Of a stretch of 64,000 nucleotides of DNA, positions 10,482 through 21,609 are shown in pieces. The stretch's first letter is position 1; each line of letters opens with the position of its first letter. This DNA comes from Symbiodinium kawagutii (taxonomy: Eukaryota > Sar > Dinophyceae > Suessiales > Symbiodiniaceae). The DNA lies in the NCBI GenBank assembly GCA_009767595.1, contig VSDK01006225.1, positions 372,986-436,985 on the forward strand, given 5' to 3'. The position numbers were made by a program, and so were the translations under genes. The notes beneath the pieces are model-generated. The model was not told where the DNA came from, made no database searches, and worked only from the letters and a program-made list of their open reading frames with translations.

Positions 10482-11355
10482 GTTGCCAGCAACTCGAAAT
10501 TTACGGGTTGGTGATGCCAGATGTTGAATGAGAATTATGATCTACAGATTAAACTCGAAAACTGGAAGCGCGGTATGCTCAACTGCAATGGTTTATCTGA
10601 AACTTCCCTCGTTTGTTGGTTGAATGACGTTTTTTTAGTCACGAGCCAAGTGGCTATGGCGGGGGGGGTTTGCAACCTGAACTCCTCTGAACTCCTGGGC
10701 CCAGTGCCTGTGTGCTGCTCACTGGCATCGGGTTGTGTTGAAAGTGGGTGATTCTGGGGGTATCTTCTGCTGAGACAAGCTGTTGATCCCCCAGCCAACT
10801 GGGACGTGATCTTTGGTGTGGACAGAATGGCCATTCTGAGAGTCCAAGTTGTGAGGATGTTTGCAATGGTTGCGGCAAATGAATGTGAACCATGAATAGT
10901 TAGCAATGGTGAATCACCCAGGTTAATATAGGCTAATATAGGTTAATTGAATTTAATTGATATATTTACAGTAATGATTAACCACACGTCGTGAAGGAGG
11001 GCGCAGTTAAAAACACTCCTTTTTTTGACCATTAACGTAGGTGCTGTCCTTAGCACTTTTAAGCCATACAATGATTCACCAGTACTAACATGTACTAACC
11101 ATGATTGCTTATTGGTAGCGCTAACATTTTTCAACATAACATTTTGTTAATGATTAAACGTACTCATGCTAATGATTTAACATAATCATTAACATTTACT
11201 TCATAGCATTATGATAAGATTAGAACACTATTAACCATTATTGCTGTTATCATAGCTTTAATAGGTGATAATACATTCGATTGTCATTCTAGTTATGTTA
11301 CGATTATTGTCCGTTAGAACTAGCATTAACATACAATCTGATTTGATACCGAGGA
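10482..11355. other. AT-rich interval, no gene seen
   Basis: Contains runs of ATTAAC/GTTAAT words and no GC-rich island. Minus frame 10535-10906 lacks coding composition. Confidence 0.5.
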
Positions 11356-11495
11356 ACCACCACAGAACGGCACCTCCTATCGTTGACTCCTCCACCGCCG
11401 CGCGTCGGGATCTCCATGCACAGAGGTTTGCTATGCGGAAGGCCGCCCGTGTTGCGAAGGACGCCCGCCCGTTGCCATGGGTGGCCGGTGGCTGA
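11356..11495 (+). CDS. Possible terminal exon, basic peptide
   Basis: The + frame APPIVDSSTAARRDLHAQ, RFAMRKAARVAKDARPLPW ends VAGG-stop at 11495. GC-rich island between AT-rich flanks. The minus strand frame is also open (glycine-rich). No family. Confidence 0.4.
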
Positions 11496-12135
11496 GTGGC
11501 ACATTGAAACAGGATAAAGTGTTATATAAGTTATACGATGTTATTAGTTTTAAGTTGTTGTTTAAGTGTAGGCTATTGACATTTTGTGCCTTCGCAATGG
11601 ACACGTGCGCTTCGTTTGGTGTCGCAAAGCGTCGCTTTGCACCATGATGTTGGTTTAGCCGGTTTAGCCGGTCTAGCCTGTAGCCAATGATGTAGCCAAA
11701 TGCAACATAGAGTTGCTCCAACGCTGAGCGAGCACATGTGACGTATGCATACACAGTGTTTATAAAAGATTGCATGATATTGCATGCATGGATACTTACA
11801 TAGGCAGACTTGTATATTTACGTTGCGTTGTTATGTCTGTATATATACACTTAAGATCATTTAAACATATGTATGTTCACATGAAAATGAATAGTTTCAT
11901 GATCTGTATGCACATCTAGTTTTTGATATGATATGCTTGATGTTTGTGTTCTCATTCGGGTGTATAACTGTCATGACAACATGTTTCGATGGTAAGTATT
12001 GTAAAGCGTTGCATCATGATCAGCATCATCGTCGTTATTTTCATGAAAACATCGTAGGTAGTTTTGGAAGTTGTTCATCATAGAGTCATAGGTAATTGTC
12101 TAAGATGCAACCTTTCCTTGTTTTGGCATGGCTTC
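11496..12135. other. AT-rich interval, no gene seen
   Basis: Includes a triplicated GGTTTAGCC word at 11653-11680 and AT-rich DNA; no exon island. Confidence 0.5.
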
Positions 12136-12140
12136 AGTGC

Positions 12141-12198
12141 CATCCATCCATCCATCCATCGCATCCCATCCCATCCCATCCATCCATCCGTCCATCAG
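12141..12198. repeat. CATC microsatellite
   Basis: CATC/CCATC tandem units, about 58 bp. Confidence 0.85.
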
Positions 12199-12230
12199 TG
12201 TCAGCTGTTGCACGGTCCCCGGCACCCAAG

Positions 12231-12347
12231 TGAGTCGCTGCGCCAGGGCTGGGCGACTGGGCTGGGCAATGGTTTTGCCGGCGGCCCGGGAATCTCAGCG
12301 GGTGGCGTTGAACGGGGATCCTTCCAGGGGTCGGGGATGGGCGACGG
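12231..12347 (+). CDS. Glycine-rich exon with GTGAGC donor
   Basis: Acceptor GGCACCCAAG and donor GACGG|GTGAGC. The frame reads ESLRQGWATGLGNGFAGG and ISAGGVERGSFQGSGMGDG with high GC3. No family recognised. Confidence 0.5.
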
Positions 12348-12674
12348 GTGAGCCCAACATGGGATCTATAGAAATCATCCAGCATCATCCAGCCGAAGAT
12401 GGGAAACAACTCCGACATTTTTACAAAACAATCCAAGTTTTCTCATTCACTACCAAAGGGATCAGGTCCTCATATTTAGCTCTTCATTCTACAACTGTGG
12501 GTGGTTGATCGCCGTCATTTCCAGCGATTAGCCCAGAAATTGTTTGGACAGAAATTGAGAGGAATGGTCAGCCCCAGGTCCCAAATGGTTTGTGCTTTGT
12601 TAGCACCACCTCCCCACACATCCTGCCTTCACACATCACATGCATTTTGGGGCCTGTGGCGCGGGCCTTCCAAG

Positions 12675-12759
12675 GTGCTGGTTGCATTGGGAACCAGGAG
12701 CCTTCTCTGAGCCCCTGAGCTTGGAGGCTGGCGTATGGCACCGCAATATCTCAAACTTG
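12675..12759 (+). CDS. Exon, unidentified protein
   Basis: Acceptor GGCCTTCCAAG, then a frame reading CWLHWEPGAFSEPLSLEAG and VWHRNISNL, phase 0 at a GTTGGG donor. Good composition and GC3. Confidence 0.5.
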
Positions 12760-13068
12760 GTTGGGTGGATTCGACACACATGGGCTTCCTACCCTTGTGC
12801 TGCATGGCAGACTTTGGGAAAATTTGGGAATGATTGAAGGACCCACCAGCAAAGAGAGGCGGCTCCCGATCCATACATGTCTCAACCATCAAACCAGGAC
12901 AGATTCTTGTGGCCCCCTGTGGTTTCGTGTGGTGCTGAGCCAGTTTCAATAAAGATAATAAAGTCATCGATTTAGCCTGGTTCAACGGTGTCATTGTTGC
13001 TGTTGTTCTTGCATGTTATCGCCATGAAGGATGACAGCATCGTGTTGTCATTTTTCTCGTTGTCATTT

Positions 13069-13074
13069 TTCTCG

Positions 13075-13149
<75 letters not shown>

Positions 13150-13198
13150 TTGTTGTTGGTGGTGGTGGTGGTGTTGTTGTTGTTGGCGGCGGTGGTGT
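13069..13198. repeat. GTT/GTC/GGT microsatellite
   Basis: GTT triplets pass into GTC then GGT/GTT. A shorter GGT array lies at 13344-13372. Confidence 0.9.
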
Positions 13199-13425
13199 TG
13201 CCAATGAATTCACAACATGAACACAGTATGAGAATGCACCAAAATATCAACGGCGCTTGGGTTTTGAAGCATTGCGTATTAGACCTTAAAAACACACGGC
13301 GTTGAACGCCCCCGACGCCTTACAGGCGCACGCACCTTGTTGTTGTGGTTGGTGGTGGTGGTGGTGGTGGTGGGGATTTGTTTGTCGTTTGTCATTGGCT
13401 GTTTCTTGGCAACCAACGTGACAAG

Positions 13426-13498
13426 GCATGGTGCGTCTCCAGCTACTCCGAGTCTGGGGACCCAGTGCCAGGAGTCACCCGCTGTGGGATGCGACTTG
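13426..13498 (+). CDS. Exon, unidentified protein
   Basis: Acceptor CGTGACAAG and donor CTTG|GTCAGA bracket AWCVSSYSESGDPVPGV then TRCGMRL. GC3-rich. Confidence 0.5.
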
Positions 13499-14615
13499 GT
13501 CAGAGAAGAATAGAAAACATCAGAAAATTGAAGAACAACATAAAAAGAGAAAATACAGATTTATATAGTCTGATTGTGATTTTCGAAAAATATGGGTCAG
13601 CTTGAAAAAGCTAGTTGTAGCCTCAATTGTTGTGGACATGTATAGATAAAGCTTTGATTTTAGACGGCGAGATGCCAAGTTGGTGGAGCATTGGGAGGTG
13701 ATATCCAATCCTAGTCGAAGGCGCCAGTTGTCAAAGTATCGACAGAGTTCCATGATGTATACCGTGGATTGAAAGATAGACCAACAGCTCTCAGCTTGCC
13801 ATTCCCTGAAAGATTGGCGTTGGGAATGCCCACAACAAGCTTGCAATTGGGAGGATGTTCGTTGTCAATCTTTGCTACTGTCATTGGCCAGCCTGTTCAG
13901 GTTAGGTATTGGGGATGAACATCTCGAATAAATCCTCAGTTCTTGCAGTCATATTATATATTATATGCGCTTGTGGGTATATATGTGTATGCACATTGAC
14001 ATTTATGGCACTCAATGATCAAGAAAGTGTCATCCGGTGTGCTAGAAGGGATTTGAGAAACCATCACGAAGCTACATATCTCCATAGCCATGCCATCAAC
14101 AACCTCATGTTTAATGCCACTCGATGGTAGTACCTACCAACCATCCAATAATAGCCACTAGGAAAACCTCCAGTTTTGGGGGGTACACCATGGCTGCAGA
14201 CAAATTCTTAGATCACCACAGACCAAGCATTGAAACAAACACGGCTCATTTTCAACCCCATTTCAAGATATTTCAAGTATATATTTGTGAGTCCACTGAT
14301 CAGCTCAGGACCGTTGGGCCTGCTGCCAGGGTCTGAATTCAGGGTGGCAAGGGATAGCTAGGGATCGAGATTTGCTTCCAAAGCCAAGGGATGCGAAGCA
14401 GTCATTCCCATCATTACATTGCTTATTATATATTACAACGATTTTGAGATGTCAGACTGAGATGTCAGATGGTGATTAGTATGTGGTATTTTTTACAGCT
14501 ATGTGGATAATTTGGAGTCAGTTTCGGGCCGGCGGCCGGGAAGCCAGCAGCATCCAATGCTCGCAGTCAATTGATTATCACTGAAATGAGTTGTCAAGAG
14601 CCACCAAGTACATGG
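13499..14615. other. No confident gene
   Basis: Minus frame 13520-13846 (108 codons) is open but AT-rich with no splice context. Otherwise nothing. Confidence 0.4.
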
Positions 14616-14800
14616 TCACATGCATGCGCGCGTGCGTGTGCTGTATGGTTGCACACTCGCACATGCATACGCACACATTTGCACACATTGAGTTGTATAT
14701 ATTTTACATACACTTTATATATATATATATATACATAATTATATAAATATTTGTTTTTGTATATGCAGATATTTATAAATGTATGATGTATGTATGCATT
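14616..14800. repeat. Alternating purine-pyrimidine / TA-rich tract
   Basis: GTGCATGCGCGC-type alternating sequence followed by (TA)n near 14716-14732 and TATAA-rich DNA. It could adopt Z-DNA or cruciform structure; that is inference. Confidence 0.6.
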
Positions 14801-14954
14801 TGTACCTCTGTTGATCTGTTGAGTGCTATGAATTAAACGTGTTCCCTCCAGCCTTAACGTTCGCCCCACCACATAAAGCGCCACTGCAATGGAGCATGTT
14901 GTACAAGGTCGAGATGGCTTGGACAAGATGCGAAAACACTGGCTATACGCAGTG

Positions 14955-15031
14955 ATTTAGGGTTTTAGGGTTTTGGTTTTAGGGTTTTAGGGTTTTGGTT
15001 TTAGGGTTTTAGGGTTTGAGGTTTAGGGTTT
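14955..15031. repeat. Interstitial telomere-like repeat (TTTAGGG/TTTTAGGG)
   Basis: About ten units alternate TTTTAGGG, TTTTGG and TTTAGGG on the + strand. TTTAGGG is the telomere unit reported for dinoflagellates and plants. The array is short and imperfect and is flanked by ordinary sequence, so it is interstitial here. Confidence 0.85.
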
Positions 15032-15766
15032 GATAATTCAGAAGTCAAAAAACAATGGCTCTGTGCAGGAATTTGAGCGTTGGGAAATGTTCTCAGACCC
15101 ATGCGGGGCAAACCCTAAGGCTCGGGCGAACGTGTTTCATGTGTGTGTGTGTGTGCTGGAGGTGTGTGGTTCACTGGTTCACCTAGGTGCTGGAGGTTGT
15201 GGATCCCAGTACGGCATGGCGAGGGACCCCGGGGCCATGATCCTATGGCTTGGGACTACCCCCAAGGGTAGTAATGTTAGATCCAGGAGACCCCCTTGTT
15301 TGATGCGATCCATCAGCTATTGAGCAGGTGGGGGTATGAGTTTGTGGACCTACCAATGATTTTGATATTGAGCATTGATAGGTAATTGGTAATGGATTTT
15401 GGAATCGAACATTCTACTTTCAGATTGTTTGGAATGTCTTGGCAGGTGTTGCATCTGCTCCCTTTCAGAAAGGAAAGAGTCATCAAATTTTTGTGGCAAT
15501 AGTTTGCCTTGGGGTTCCTTACATTTTGGACGATCGATCCAAGAATTTCACGCTCCGCTGCTAGCGGCTTGCTTTTGGTTCAAGCTATGTAGATGCATTT
15601 GACCATTTGTCATTCCCGCATCACTATTTTTGGTAGTCAGTGGACCTGGGTGGTTGAAAGCAAACATATTGACAGGCTACCCAGATCTACCCAGTATGGA
15701 AGCTTGGTGCATGGTAAGGCGATCAAATTGCTTGCATGCCGACCCACATAGATTTGTCATTGGCAG
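15032..15766. other. No confident exon
   Basis: A + frame 15030-15323 includes MARDPGAMILWLG but crosses a GT repeat and has no clear splice borders. Confidence 0.35.
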
Positions 15767-15831
15767 CCAGTTGTGGCGCTGGGGCTGGAGATCAGTGACA
15801 AGATTTGCAGTTGCTACTGGCTCCTTTTGAG
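15767..15831 (+). CDS. Hydrophobic exon with GTGAGG donor
   Basis: Acceptor GTCATTGGCAG; frame PVVALGLEISDKICSCYW then LLL; donor TTGAG|GTGAGG at 15832. Hydrophobic, membrane-protein-like, as are neighbouring exons on the same strand. Confidence 0.5.
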
Positions 15832-15904
15832 GTGAGGCGTTCACTCGTCGTAGTCGATGGTAAGACAATGGGTTGCTAATTATATCTAATTATCAGCTTT
15901 CAAG

Positions 15905-15981
15905 GCAGATTCTTTGTGGCCATTGTCGGCGTATTAAGTGGTTATTCCGTTTTTTTCCAACAGTTGATTCTCACCGCTGAA
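15905..15981 (+). CDS. Membrane-segment exon
   Basis: Acceptor TCAGCTTTCAAG; frame RFFVAIVGVLSGYSVFF then QQLILTAE; donor GAA|GTAGGT. The hydrophobic stretch fits a transmembrane helix. Caveat: the phase that joins directly to the exon ending at 15831 gives an alternative open frame with CGHCRRIKW and a stop, so the frame is not proven. Confidence 0.45.
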
Positions 15982-16089
15982 GTAGGTTGGTGGTTTTGCA
16001 GCTTAACTTTAGCTGCATTGATTTATTTTACGGGCCAAGGTATGTATAACTCCGCTGGACATGAAATTGAAGAAAAAAACATGCGTATG

Positions 16090-16500
16090 TGCCAGGGGTG
16101 GGGGCATGTAAATTTCGGTTTGATACACGCACACGCGCATGTATATATACATTTATATTGACATCCATTTGATTCCATTTGTATTTACATATATCTGATA
16201 TCCATCCACATATTTACACTTAGGGTTAATTACAGATATTTATTTACATATGGGTATACATTTGTTTATTTACAGAATTTGGCCACATAATTACATATGT
16301 AAATCTTCGCATATAAATATATATATATATATATAGACATATATGTATAAATATACTCACATACATACAATGTGTTGCCTTGAAAAAACAATTCTACATT
16401 AAACATGCATCAAAAGCTGACATGAACAAACCTGTATGTATGGGGGACTGATGACCTGATGGATTGCTGGATCTCGGTTTTGGATCGACCTGCCATCGCT
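16090..16500. other. AT-rich intronic-type DNA
   Basis: TATATACAT and (AT)n at 16316-16336; no exon. Confidence 0.5.
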
Positions 16501-16542
16501 TCCGGTTTTAGCTCAGGTCGGGCCTTTGGAATCTGCAACCAG

Positions 16543-16596
16543 GTGTCACTGGGGTGGGTGGCTGTCTTGGGATTTGCATCCATGGCTCCCTACAAG
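16543..16596 (+). CDS. Membrane-segment exon
   Basis: Acceptor CTGCAACCAG and donor TACAAG|GTTTTG enclose 18 codons, VSLGWVAVLGFASMAPYK, phase 0 on both sides, compatible with the exon ending in phase 0 at 15981. One probable transmembrane helix. Confidence 0.5.
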
Positions 16597-16701
16597 GTTT
16601 TGTCAGCAAGGGCCATCTGCGAACAGAAATCTGGATAGTAGTTCCAAACATTTTTGCTCCCGATTTTTGGGCCGGTTAACTGTCATCTTTCAAGTTCTTA
16701 G

Positions 16702-16762
16702 TTTTGGACCACTCATGTGCTGTGGGCACGTGAGTGTTTGGGAGCTGCGCATTCCGCTGGAA
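16702..16762 (+). CDS. Exon with GTGAGT donor
   Basis: AGTTCTTAG acceptor; frame FGPLMCCGHVSVWELRIPLE, phase 0 before a perfect GTGAGT. Its entry phase does not follow directly from the exon at 16543, so another exon or acceptor would be needed. Confidence 0.45.
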
Positions 16763-16989
16763 GTGAGTGATTGATCAAAGTTTTTGGGATGGCTTCTGTC
16801 TAAACATCAGTTGTCCATCTCCCCAACTGTGAAGCTAAGCTTCTTCCATAACCTACGGTTTCGTCTTGGTTCTTTTAAATATGTTTTGTTTGTTTTTTCT
16901 TTAATATTCTTATTGTACCGGAAGGGATTACGCTCGATTAACCATGATTGACCACTGGCATTGACCACTATAGCAAGTTCAGATTCCCA

Positions 16990-17330
16990 CAGCAGTTCTT
17001 CAGCCATCCTGAGCAGCGTAGAGATAGCATGCGCCATGACATGCCATGACCGATCCATGGACCATCGACTCGGCCTCAGCTTTCTCCTTGTGGTGCGGTG
17101 CCTGGGAGCAGTTGAAACTCATAGGCGCGGCGGGGCGGTGGCAGGGCGGTGGTGGTGGCAAGCAGGAAGTCAGGGTGGGTTATTGCATAGGTTGGGAGGG
17201 GTGGTTGGTTGGTCGCAACAAGAACCGCCAACAACAGGAAGTTGTTTACAGTCCAACAATTGGGGTTTCATTCTTGAATGGATCTTACTGGGTTCCAATT
17301 ATTGGCCTGTTTGTGATTATTCATGAGTAG
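16990..17330 (+). CDS. Coding-like region, frame uncertain
   Basis: Two + frames stay open. One reads LGLSFLLVVRCLGAVETH (hydrophobic); the other reads DPWTIDSASAFSLWCGAW and continues to 17330 with VSFLNGSYWVPIIGLFVII. Strong coding impression but the exon structure is unresolved. Confidence 0.35.
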
Positions 17331-18339
17331 CATCCATGATAAGTGTTAATGCATATCTGTTGATATTGAAGATTTCAACTCCTAATGATGGTGAATTCAT
17401 AAGAGGTGTCAGCAAAGGTGTCTCTCATGACTTATGGCCCGCTCTGGTTTTGCTAAAGACAGGCCTGCCATGACATCTCATGCCCATCTGCAAGGAGAGA
17501 TTCAGCACGAGGCACAGCTCTTGAAGTTAGAGATGCCCAGTTGTTTGCGCGAGCCCTAATGAGCGATCGCTGTGCCATCAATATGTCCGATGAGTGCATT
17601 GTGGTTCTGCGGCTCCTGAAATTTTCTTTGCAATGGGCTCGAAGACTGGTCAAAGTATGTGGAGATGTGACGTCGAGGGTGTGTGCTATCATCGATTCAC
17701 CACGATTGCATCTTTTGCCTTCTGGTTGGTCCATTAATCGGTGAATACACTCGTCAATGATGGTGCTTTCAGAGCCAACCTGAAGCAGATCGAAAGCCAC
17801 ATTGGATCATGCCTCATCAATAAATCTAAAGGGTAAACGATGGAAATCTTGAGGATGTGAGGGATTCCTGTGAGATTTTGGATGTTGTTCAGTTTTTTTA
17901 AAGATGTAATCAGCCATCACGACGTATCAGGGGTGCCCATTGTCAGCTACAATAGTCCTTATCACATTGTCACCTTGAAGGTGGTTGATTGTTTGTTCTT
18001 TCGGCAAGGCAAAGGTAGCCTTGCTGCCTTATGTACACTGTCAACTATTATGATTTGATAGATTGAAAGATCTGCTTGTCAACGAGCCGCTATGGCCATC
18101 CTTCATCACTGCCATTGGAGACAGAATGTGAAACAGTAGCGCTGCCGTGACGCTATCATACCTGAAGGTGGCAGCCACAACAGATTACCCCAATACTTAG
18201 CTGGTTTAGTCGTCACCAGCTACCGATGGCACAACCGATTGTGGCTTAACACCCCCTCTTGTCGGTACCCAGCTGCTAGCTTCCAGCTGGAGCGTCTATG
18301 CATTACCATATCTCACCATCATTCAATCACCAACCAGCT
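17331..18339. other. No confident gene
   Basis: Minus frame 17453-17800 (115 codons, includes SSDILMAQRSLIRAR) is open and of mixed composition but has no support beyond length. Confidence 0.35.
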
Positions 18340-18500
18340 ACTGGCTGGTGGTTGGGTTACCATTATTTCATTAATATAACCATCATTAACCAGTATTAAC
18401 CATCATCAACTATTATTAACATTTATGAACCATTACGAACCACCATCATTAACCATTATTAACCACTAGTTAACCATAGTTAACCCTGGATTGTTCAACC
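18340..18500. repeat. AACCATTATTAACC degenerate array
   Basis: Loose tandem copies of AACCATYATTAACC words, ending in CAACCACCAACCAC, which resembles the right end of family A elements, immediately before an exon. Confidence 0.6.
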
Positions 18501-18517
18501 ACCAACCACTTCTCCAG

Positions 18518-18637
18518 GGCTGAACCTGCACATGGCGCGCGCCCAGGTCTTCGGCGGGTTGCCTTGCTCTCTTCGCTGCCGGGACATATCCTGCCGGAGC
18601 CAGCAGAACTGATCGCTGTGCTGAGTACTTGCGGCAG
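18518..18637 (+). CDS. Exon, unidentified protein
   Basis: Acceptor CACTTCTCCAG; frame AEPAHGARPGLRRVALL, SSLPGHILPEPAELIAVLS, TCGR; donor GGCAG|GTCAGG (an alternative GTTGGT lies 12 bp on). It is the only long open + frame, GC3-rich and protein-like. A family C element lies 50 bp downstream, inside the intron. Confidence 0.6.
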
Positions 18638-18686
18638 GTCAGGAGAATGGTTGGTGCAGTAGCAGTGGATTTTGGAGGGGATCAGC

Positions 18687-18801
18687 ATGGCTATGGGTCA
18701 ATATTAATCAACCAACTAGTGGGGGATAGTTACCAACAACCATACGGAAAACAATGGTTAATGGTAGGGGAACCAGGGGTACAGGGTTTTGATAGCCATA
18801 T
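18687..18801. mobile_element. Family C MITE-like element, copy C1
   Basis: Starts ATGGCTATGGGTCAATATT and ends TTTTGATAGCCATAT, imperfect terminal inverted repeats. Internal GGGGATAGTTACCAACAAC and GGGGAACCAGGGGTACAGGG are shared with C2-C4. Confidence 0.8.
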
Positions 18802-18975
18802 GTTGATATTGATTGTCATGATGAATGATTTGTAATATTATCATATATTATCGTGGTCATTGAGTCGATCATTGTAATTGAGTGGTATTAAATCATGCTC
18901 AATCATATGACAGTAATGTTGAAAAAGATTGGGCAATGGTAAAACTGACAAAATGGCAAGTTTTGCTGAGGGAGT

Positions 18976-19278
18976 GTGTCCAATATGGGTAAGCCTTCCG
19001 AACAACAAGTCCATGTCAAGTCCATTTGTGACCAACTTGTGTGGAATGGTGCCATGCGCCCTAAATCATTGGGCTTGCAAACCTGGGATGGGTCAGATGG
19101 GATCCTGACTGGTGTGAAGGTTGCAAATCTCAGCGCGTTCGTCCAGGGGAAATTGGAATATGCATCGGTGCTTCAGGTCCTGCGAATTGTCGGCTGGGAT
19201 CCAATGATATGCTCACTGGATCTTAATGGTTTCATTCCTTATCGTTGGGGATTTGCTACTCGCCCTAGTATTAAATGA
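18976..19278 (+). CDS. Possible coding ORF, 100 codons
   Basis: The + frame VHVKSICDQLVWNGAM to VLQVLRIVGWDPMICSLDL ends at 19278. Composition is less GC3-rich than other exons and splice sites are unclear. Confidence 0.25.
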   Translation: MSNMGKPSEQQVHVKSICDQLVWNGAMRPKSLGLQTWDGSDGILTGVKVANLSAFVQGKLEYASVLQVLRIVGWDPMICSLDLNGFIPYRWGFATRPSIK

Positions 19279-19388
19279 GTTATCATTTACTAGCATTGCT
19301 TAACACTTAAATCATTTATCGAAGCATAAAACCACAATAGTACCATTCACTAGCATTGCTTCAGTGAGCAGCTCGTCAACACCGTCAG

Positions 19389-19511
19389 CTCATGTCAATG
19401 CATGCCGTCGACCCTAAGGCGCGCGAGTATATCGTTGAAGGTGGCCGCTGGATGGTTGCCATTGGCAATGCATGCGCATGGCGGGTCATGGCGGGTCCCC
19501 ATGGTTTGTAG
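19389..19511 (+). CDS. Possible terminal exon
   Basis: Acceptor AACACCGTCAG; frame MSMHAVDPKAREYIVEGG then RWMVAIGNACAWRVMAG, stop at 19511. GC-rich. An internal donor (GAAG|GTGGCC) would shorten it. Confidence 0.45.
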   Translation, partial: LMSMHAVDPKAREYIVEGGRWMVAIGNACAWRVMAGPHGL

Positions 19512-20172
19512 CCCATGACGGCTACTGATTCAGGTCGTCGGCTAGTACAGGAAGAAACTCCTAATTTGATGACTGTTTTTTCCCCCTTGCGAAGTGCCCA
19601 CAGCTGACTTCGTACGGCTCACTTGGCACTTTTTATAAATCCTGGACTGAAAGGGGGTCAAAACTTAGCCATCCAAGAAGATGTTGAAGTCGTGCAATGC
19701 CTGAAACATTGTCAAGACTCCTGGCGTTTATGTTGGCAGATGTTGGCAGTACTTAGGAGATGGCTGATGGCTGAACTATTGCTGGTACTTGTAGCACAGC
19801 GGTAAACCAATGGTTGGTATTTTTGGTTTGGATGATCAGCACAAAGAAGCTGGGGACTGGGATTCGGAGAATGGAGTTCCTACGCGTCTCTGGTGTGCAC
19901 ACTTTAGTCTTAACCATTTCGGATTTTGATGGTTGTTTGCTTTCTTCTCCGAGATATCGGATGCAGGAGTCGTGATACGAAGACAGGAGGAAGTGTGAAG
20001 GAGCAAATCAGTGAAATGGAACAGTATAGGGTGTGGGAAGATTTCCATTCTTGAGTTTGCTGAGGATCCCTCGGCTACACCCTTTGAAACGTCCTTGCTA
20101 GCATAGGGCCTGATTAGAGAGTGGACCTGCGCCCAGGATGACGAGAGCTAGCAGATACTGTAGACAAAATAT

Positions 20173-20235
20173 GGTGGTTCCTCAAATTAGGGATCCCCAT
20201 TGATGAGTTTAATGAACCCCCTATTTTGAGAAGCA
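20173..20235. mobile_element. Family B MITE-like element, copy B1
   Basis: GGTGGTTCCTCAAATTAGGG ... CCCTATTTTGAGAAGCAC; about 63 bp, a short copy. Confidence 0.7.
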
Positions 20236-20445
20236 CGCATATCATATATAACTCTTTGCATCCATTTCTCATTAACTTCTTGCTGATCAACCTGATCGAC
20301 TTTCAATTCTGCACATTCCACACCACATTTCTGGCTATGGCAAGGACGACCTTTGTCATGGGAAAGACAACGGAATCCAACAAACTTGATGCAACTGAAG
20401 GTTCCACTTAAATCAGTCGGTTCGACGTAGCAAAAATAACCCATG

Positions 20446-20563
20446 CTCTTTGGGGTTGGCCCAACTTGACTTCAACTCTTGGCTGGCTGCTGAAGCCACG
20501 GACCGGTGCCCTGGCTTCATCAAGTTGACCTACAATGACATGCAAAATGTAGCCATGGAATAG
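20446..20563 (+). CDS. Possible terminal exon
   Basis: The + frame LAQLDFNSWLAAEATDR then CPGFIKLTYNDMQNVAME-stop. Protein-like, but the acceptor is unclear; an internal AG (GCTGAAG at about 20500) is possible. Confidence 0.4.
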
Positions 20564-20901
20564 CCAACAGAAAAGAACTTAAGACCAGGGTATTGATATG
20601 GTATTAACGTATGTGAGTAGCTCTGATCAACTGACATCAATGATATTTTCATATGTAAAAACATGTGCATCCAATGCATTCTTGTTTAGGATGATATGAT
20701 GTTAACAATATGTTTGTTAAAATTGTTGATTAACCATCTACCAAAATCATTCATCATACCACTGTTAACTGTTAACAATATTAAAACTGATTAACCCATT
20801 TTTACCAATTGTTTAAGGTTAACCAATTTTGTTAACAATAGACAACTGTATTAACCACTGTCATTCTACCAAATCTCCCAACGTTTTTACCACCACATCA
20901 G

Positions 20902-20963
20902 CCCGCCGGTGCAGCGTCTCCAGGAAGGCATGGATGAGGCGAGGCCTGAGACGCGTGCTGGCG
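20902..20963 (+). CDS. Short exon
   Basis: Acceptor TTTTACCACCACATCAG; frame PPVQRLQEGMDEARPETRAG; donor GGCG|GTAGCTG. Short but with a strong acceptor and high GC3. Family C copy C2 follows in the intron. Confidence 0.5.
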
Positions 20964-20990
20964 GTAGCTGAGGAGATGGGTTGGTGAAGA

Positions 20991-21120
20991 CATGGCCATG
21001 GGTCAACAGTTAAGCATCAGTTTTATGGATTTTTATGGGAGGATAATAGCCAACAACACTAGGGAAACCAAGGGTTAATGATGGCACAGCAGGGGTACAG
21101 GGTTTTGACTCATAGCCACA
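20991..21120. mobile_element. Family C MITE-like element, copy C2
   Basis: Starts CATGGCCATGGGTCAACAG, ends GTTTTGACTCATAGCCACA; about 130 bp with the shared inner GGGGTACAGGG. Confidence 0.8.
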
Positions 21121-21123
21121 TGT

Positions 21124-21206
21124 GGTGGTTTCTCAAGATGGATGGTTTACTGCTGTAAATGGTTTGCATTGGATGATTCGAGGGCACCCCTGTTTTGAGA
21201 AACGCC
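21124..21206. mobile_element. Family B MITE-like element, copy B2
   Basis: GGTGGTTTCTCAAGATGG ... CCCCTGTTTTGAGAAACGCC. It begins 4 bp after C2, so two elements abut. Confidence 0.75.
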
Positions 21207-21463
21207 AAGAATTCACTGATGAAGACATGTGAAGACCGGGGAGATGTTCTTCCAGCACAGTATGTGCAGTGGCTTACGGAAACAACTGTCCAAATAGATT
21301 TCTGACGATGAGCTGCAGAACAGTGGTGAGCTCCAGAACAGTGGAGCTCGGATAAATGGAAGAAAAGTCAACCTGACGAATGGCTGATGTACAGCTGGGA
21401 GTCACAATGGCCCACTGATTCACCAGCTATGCCATTTGCTCCTTCCCAGCCTTGGCCTACCAG

Positions 21464-21554
21464 GTTTGGCTGGCTGGGGCCTCGGGAACCAAAGCCACTC
21501 GTTGTTGCCATGGTGTTGCTATCCCAAGTGAGGATCGGGGAAACTGTCGGCCTT
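21464..21554 (+). CDS. Membrane-segment exon with GTGAGT donor
   Basis: Acceptor CTTGGCCTACCAG; frame FGWLGPREPKPLVVAMVLL then SQVRIGETVGL, phase 0 before GTGAGT. One hydrophobic segment. A resemblance to fatty-acid elongase helices was considered but is not convincing. Confidence 0.55.
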
Positions 21555-21609
21555 GTGAGTGTCATGGATACATCAACCTCCAATTGCTCGGTTTAAATGT
21601 ATTGCGTTC

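Noticed and set aside
17453..17800. Minus ORF of 115 codons as a retroelement remnant
   Set aside because: No reverse transcriptase, integrase or gag motif visible.
21464..21554. Fatty-acid elongase membrane exon
   Set aside because: Superficial similarity of LLSQVRIGETVG to ELO helices; no HxxHH or other ELO motif found nearby.
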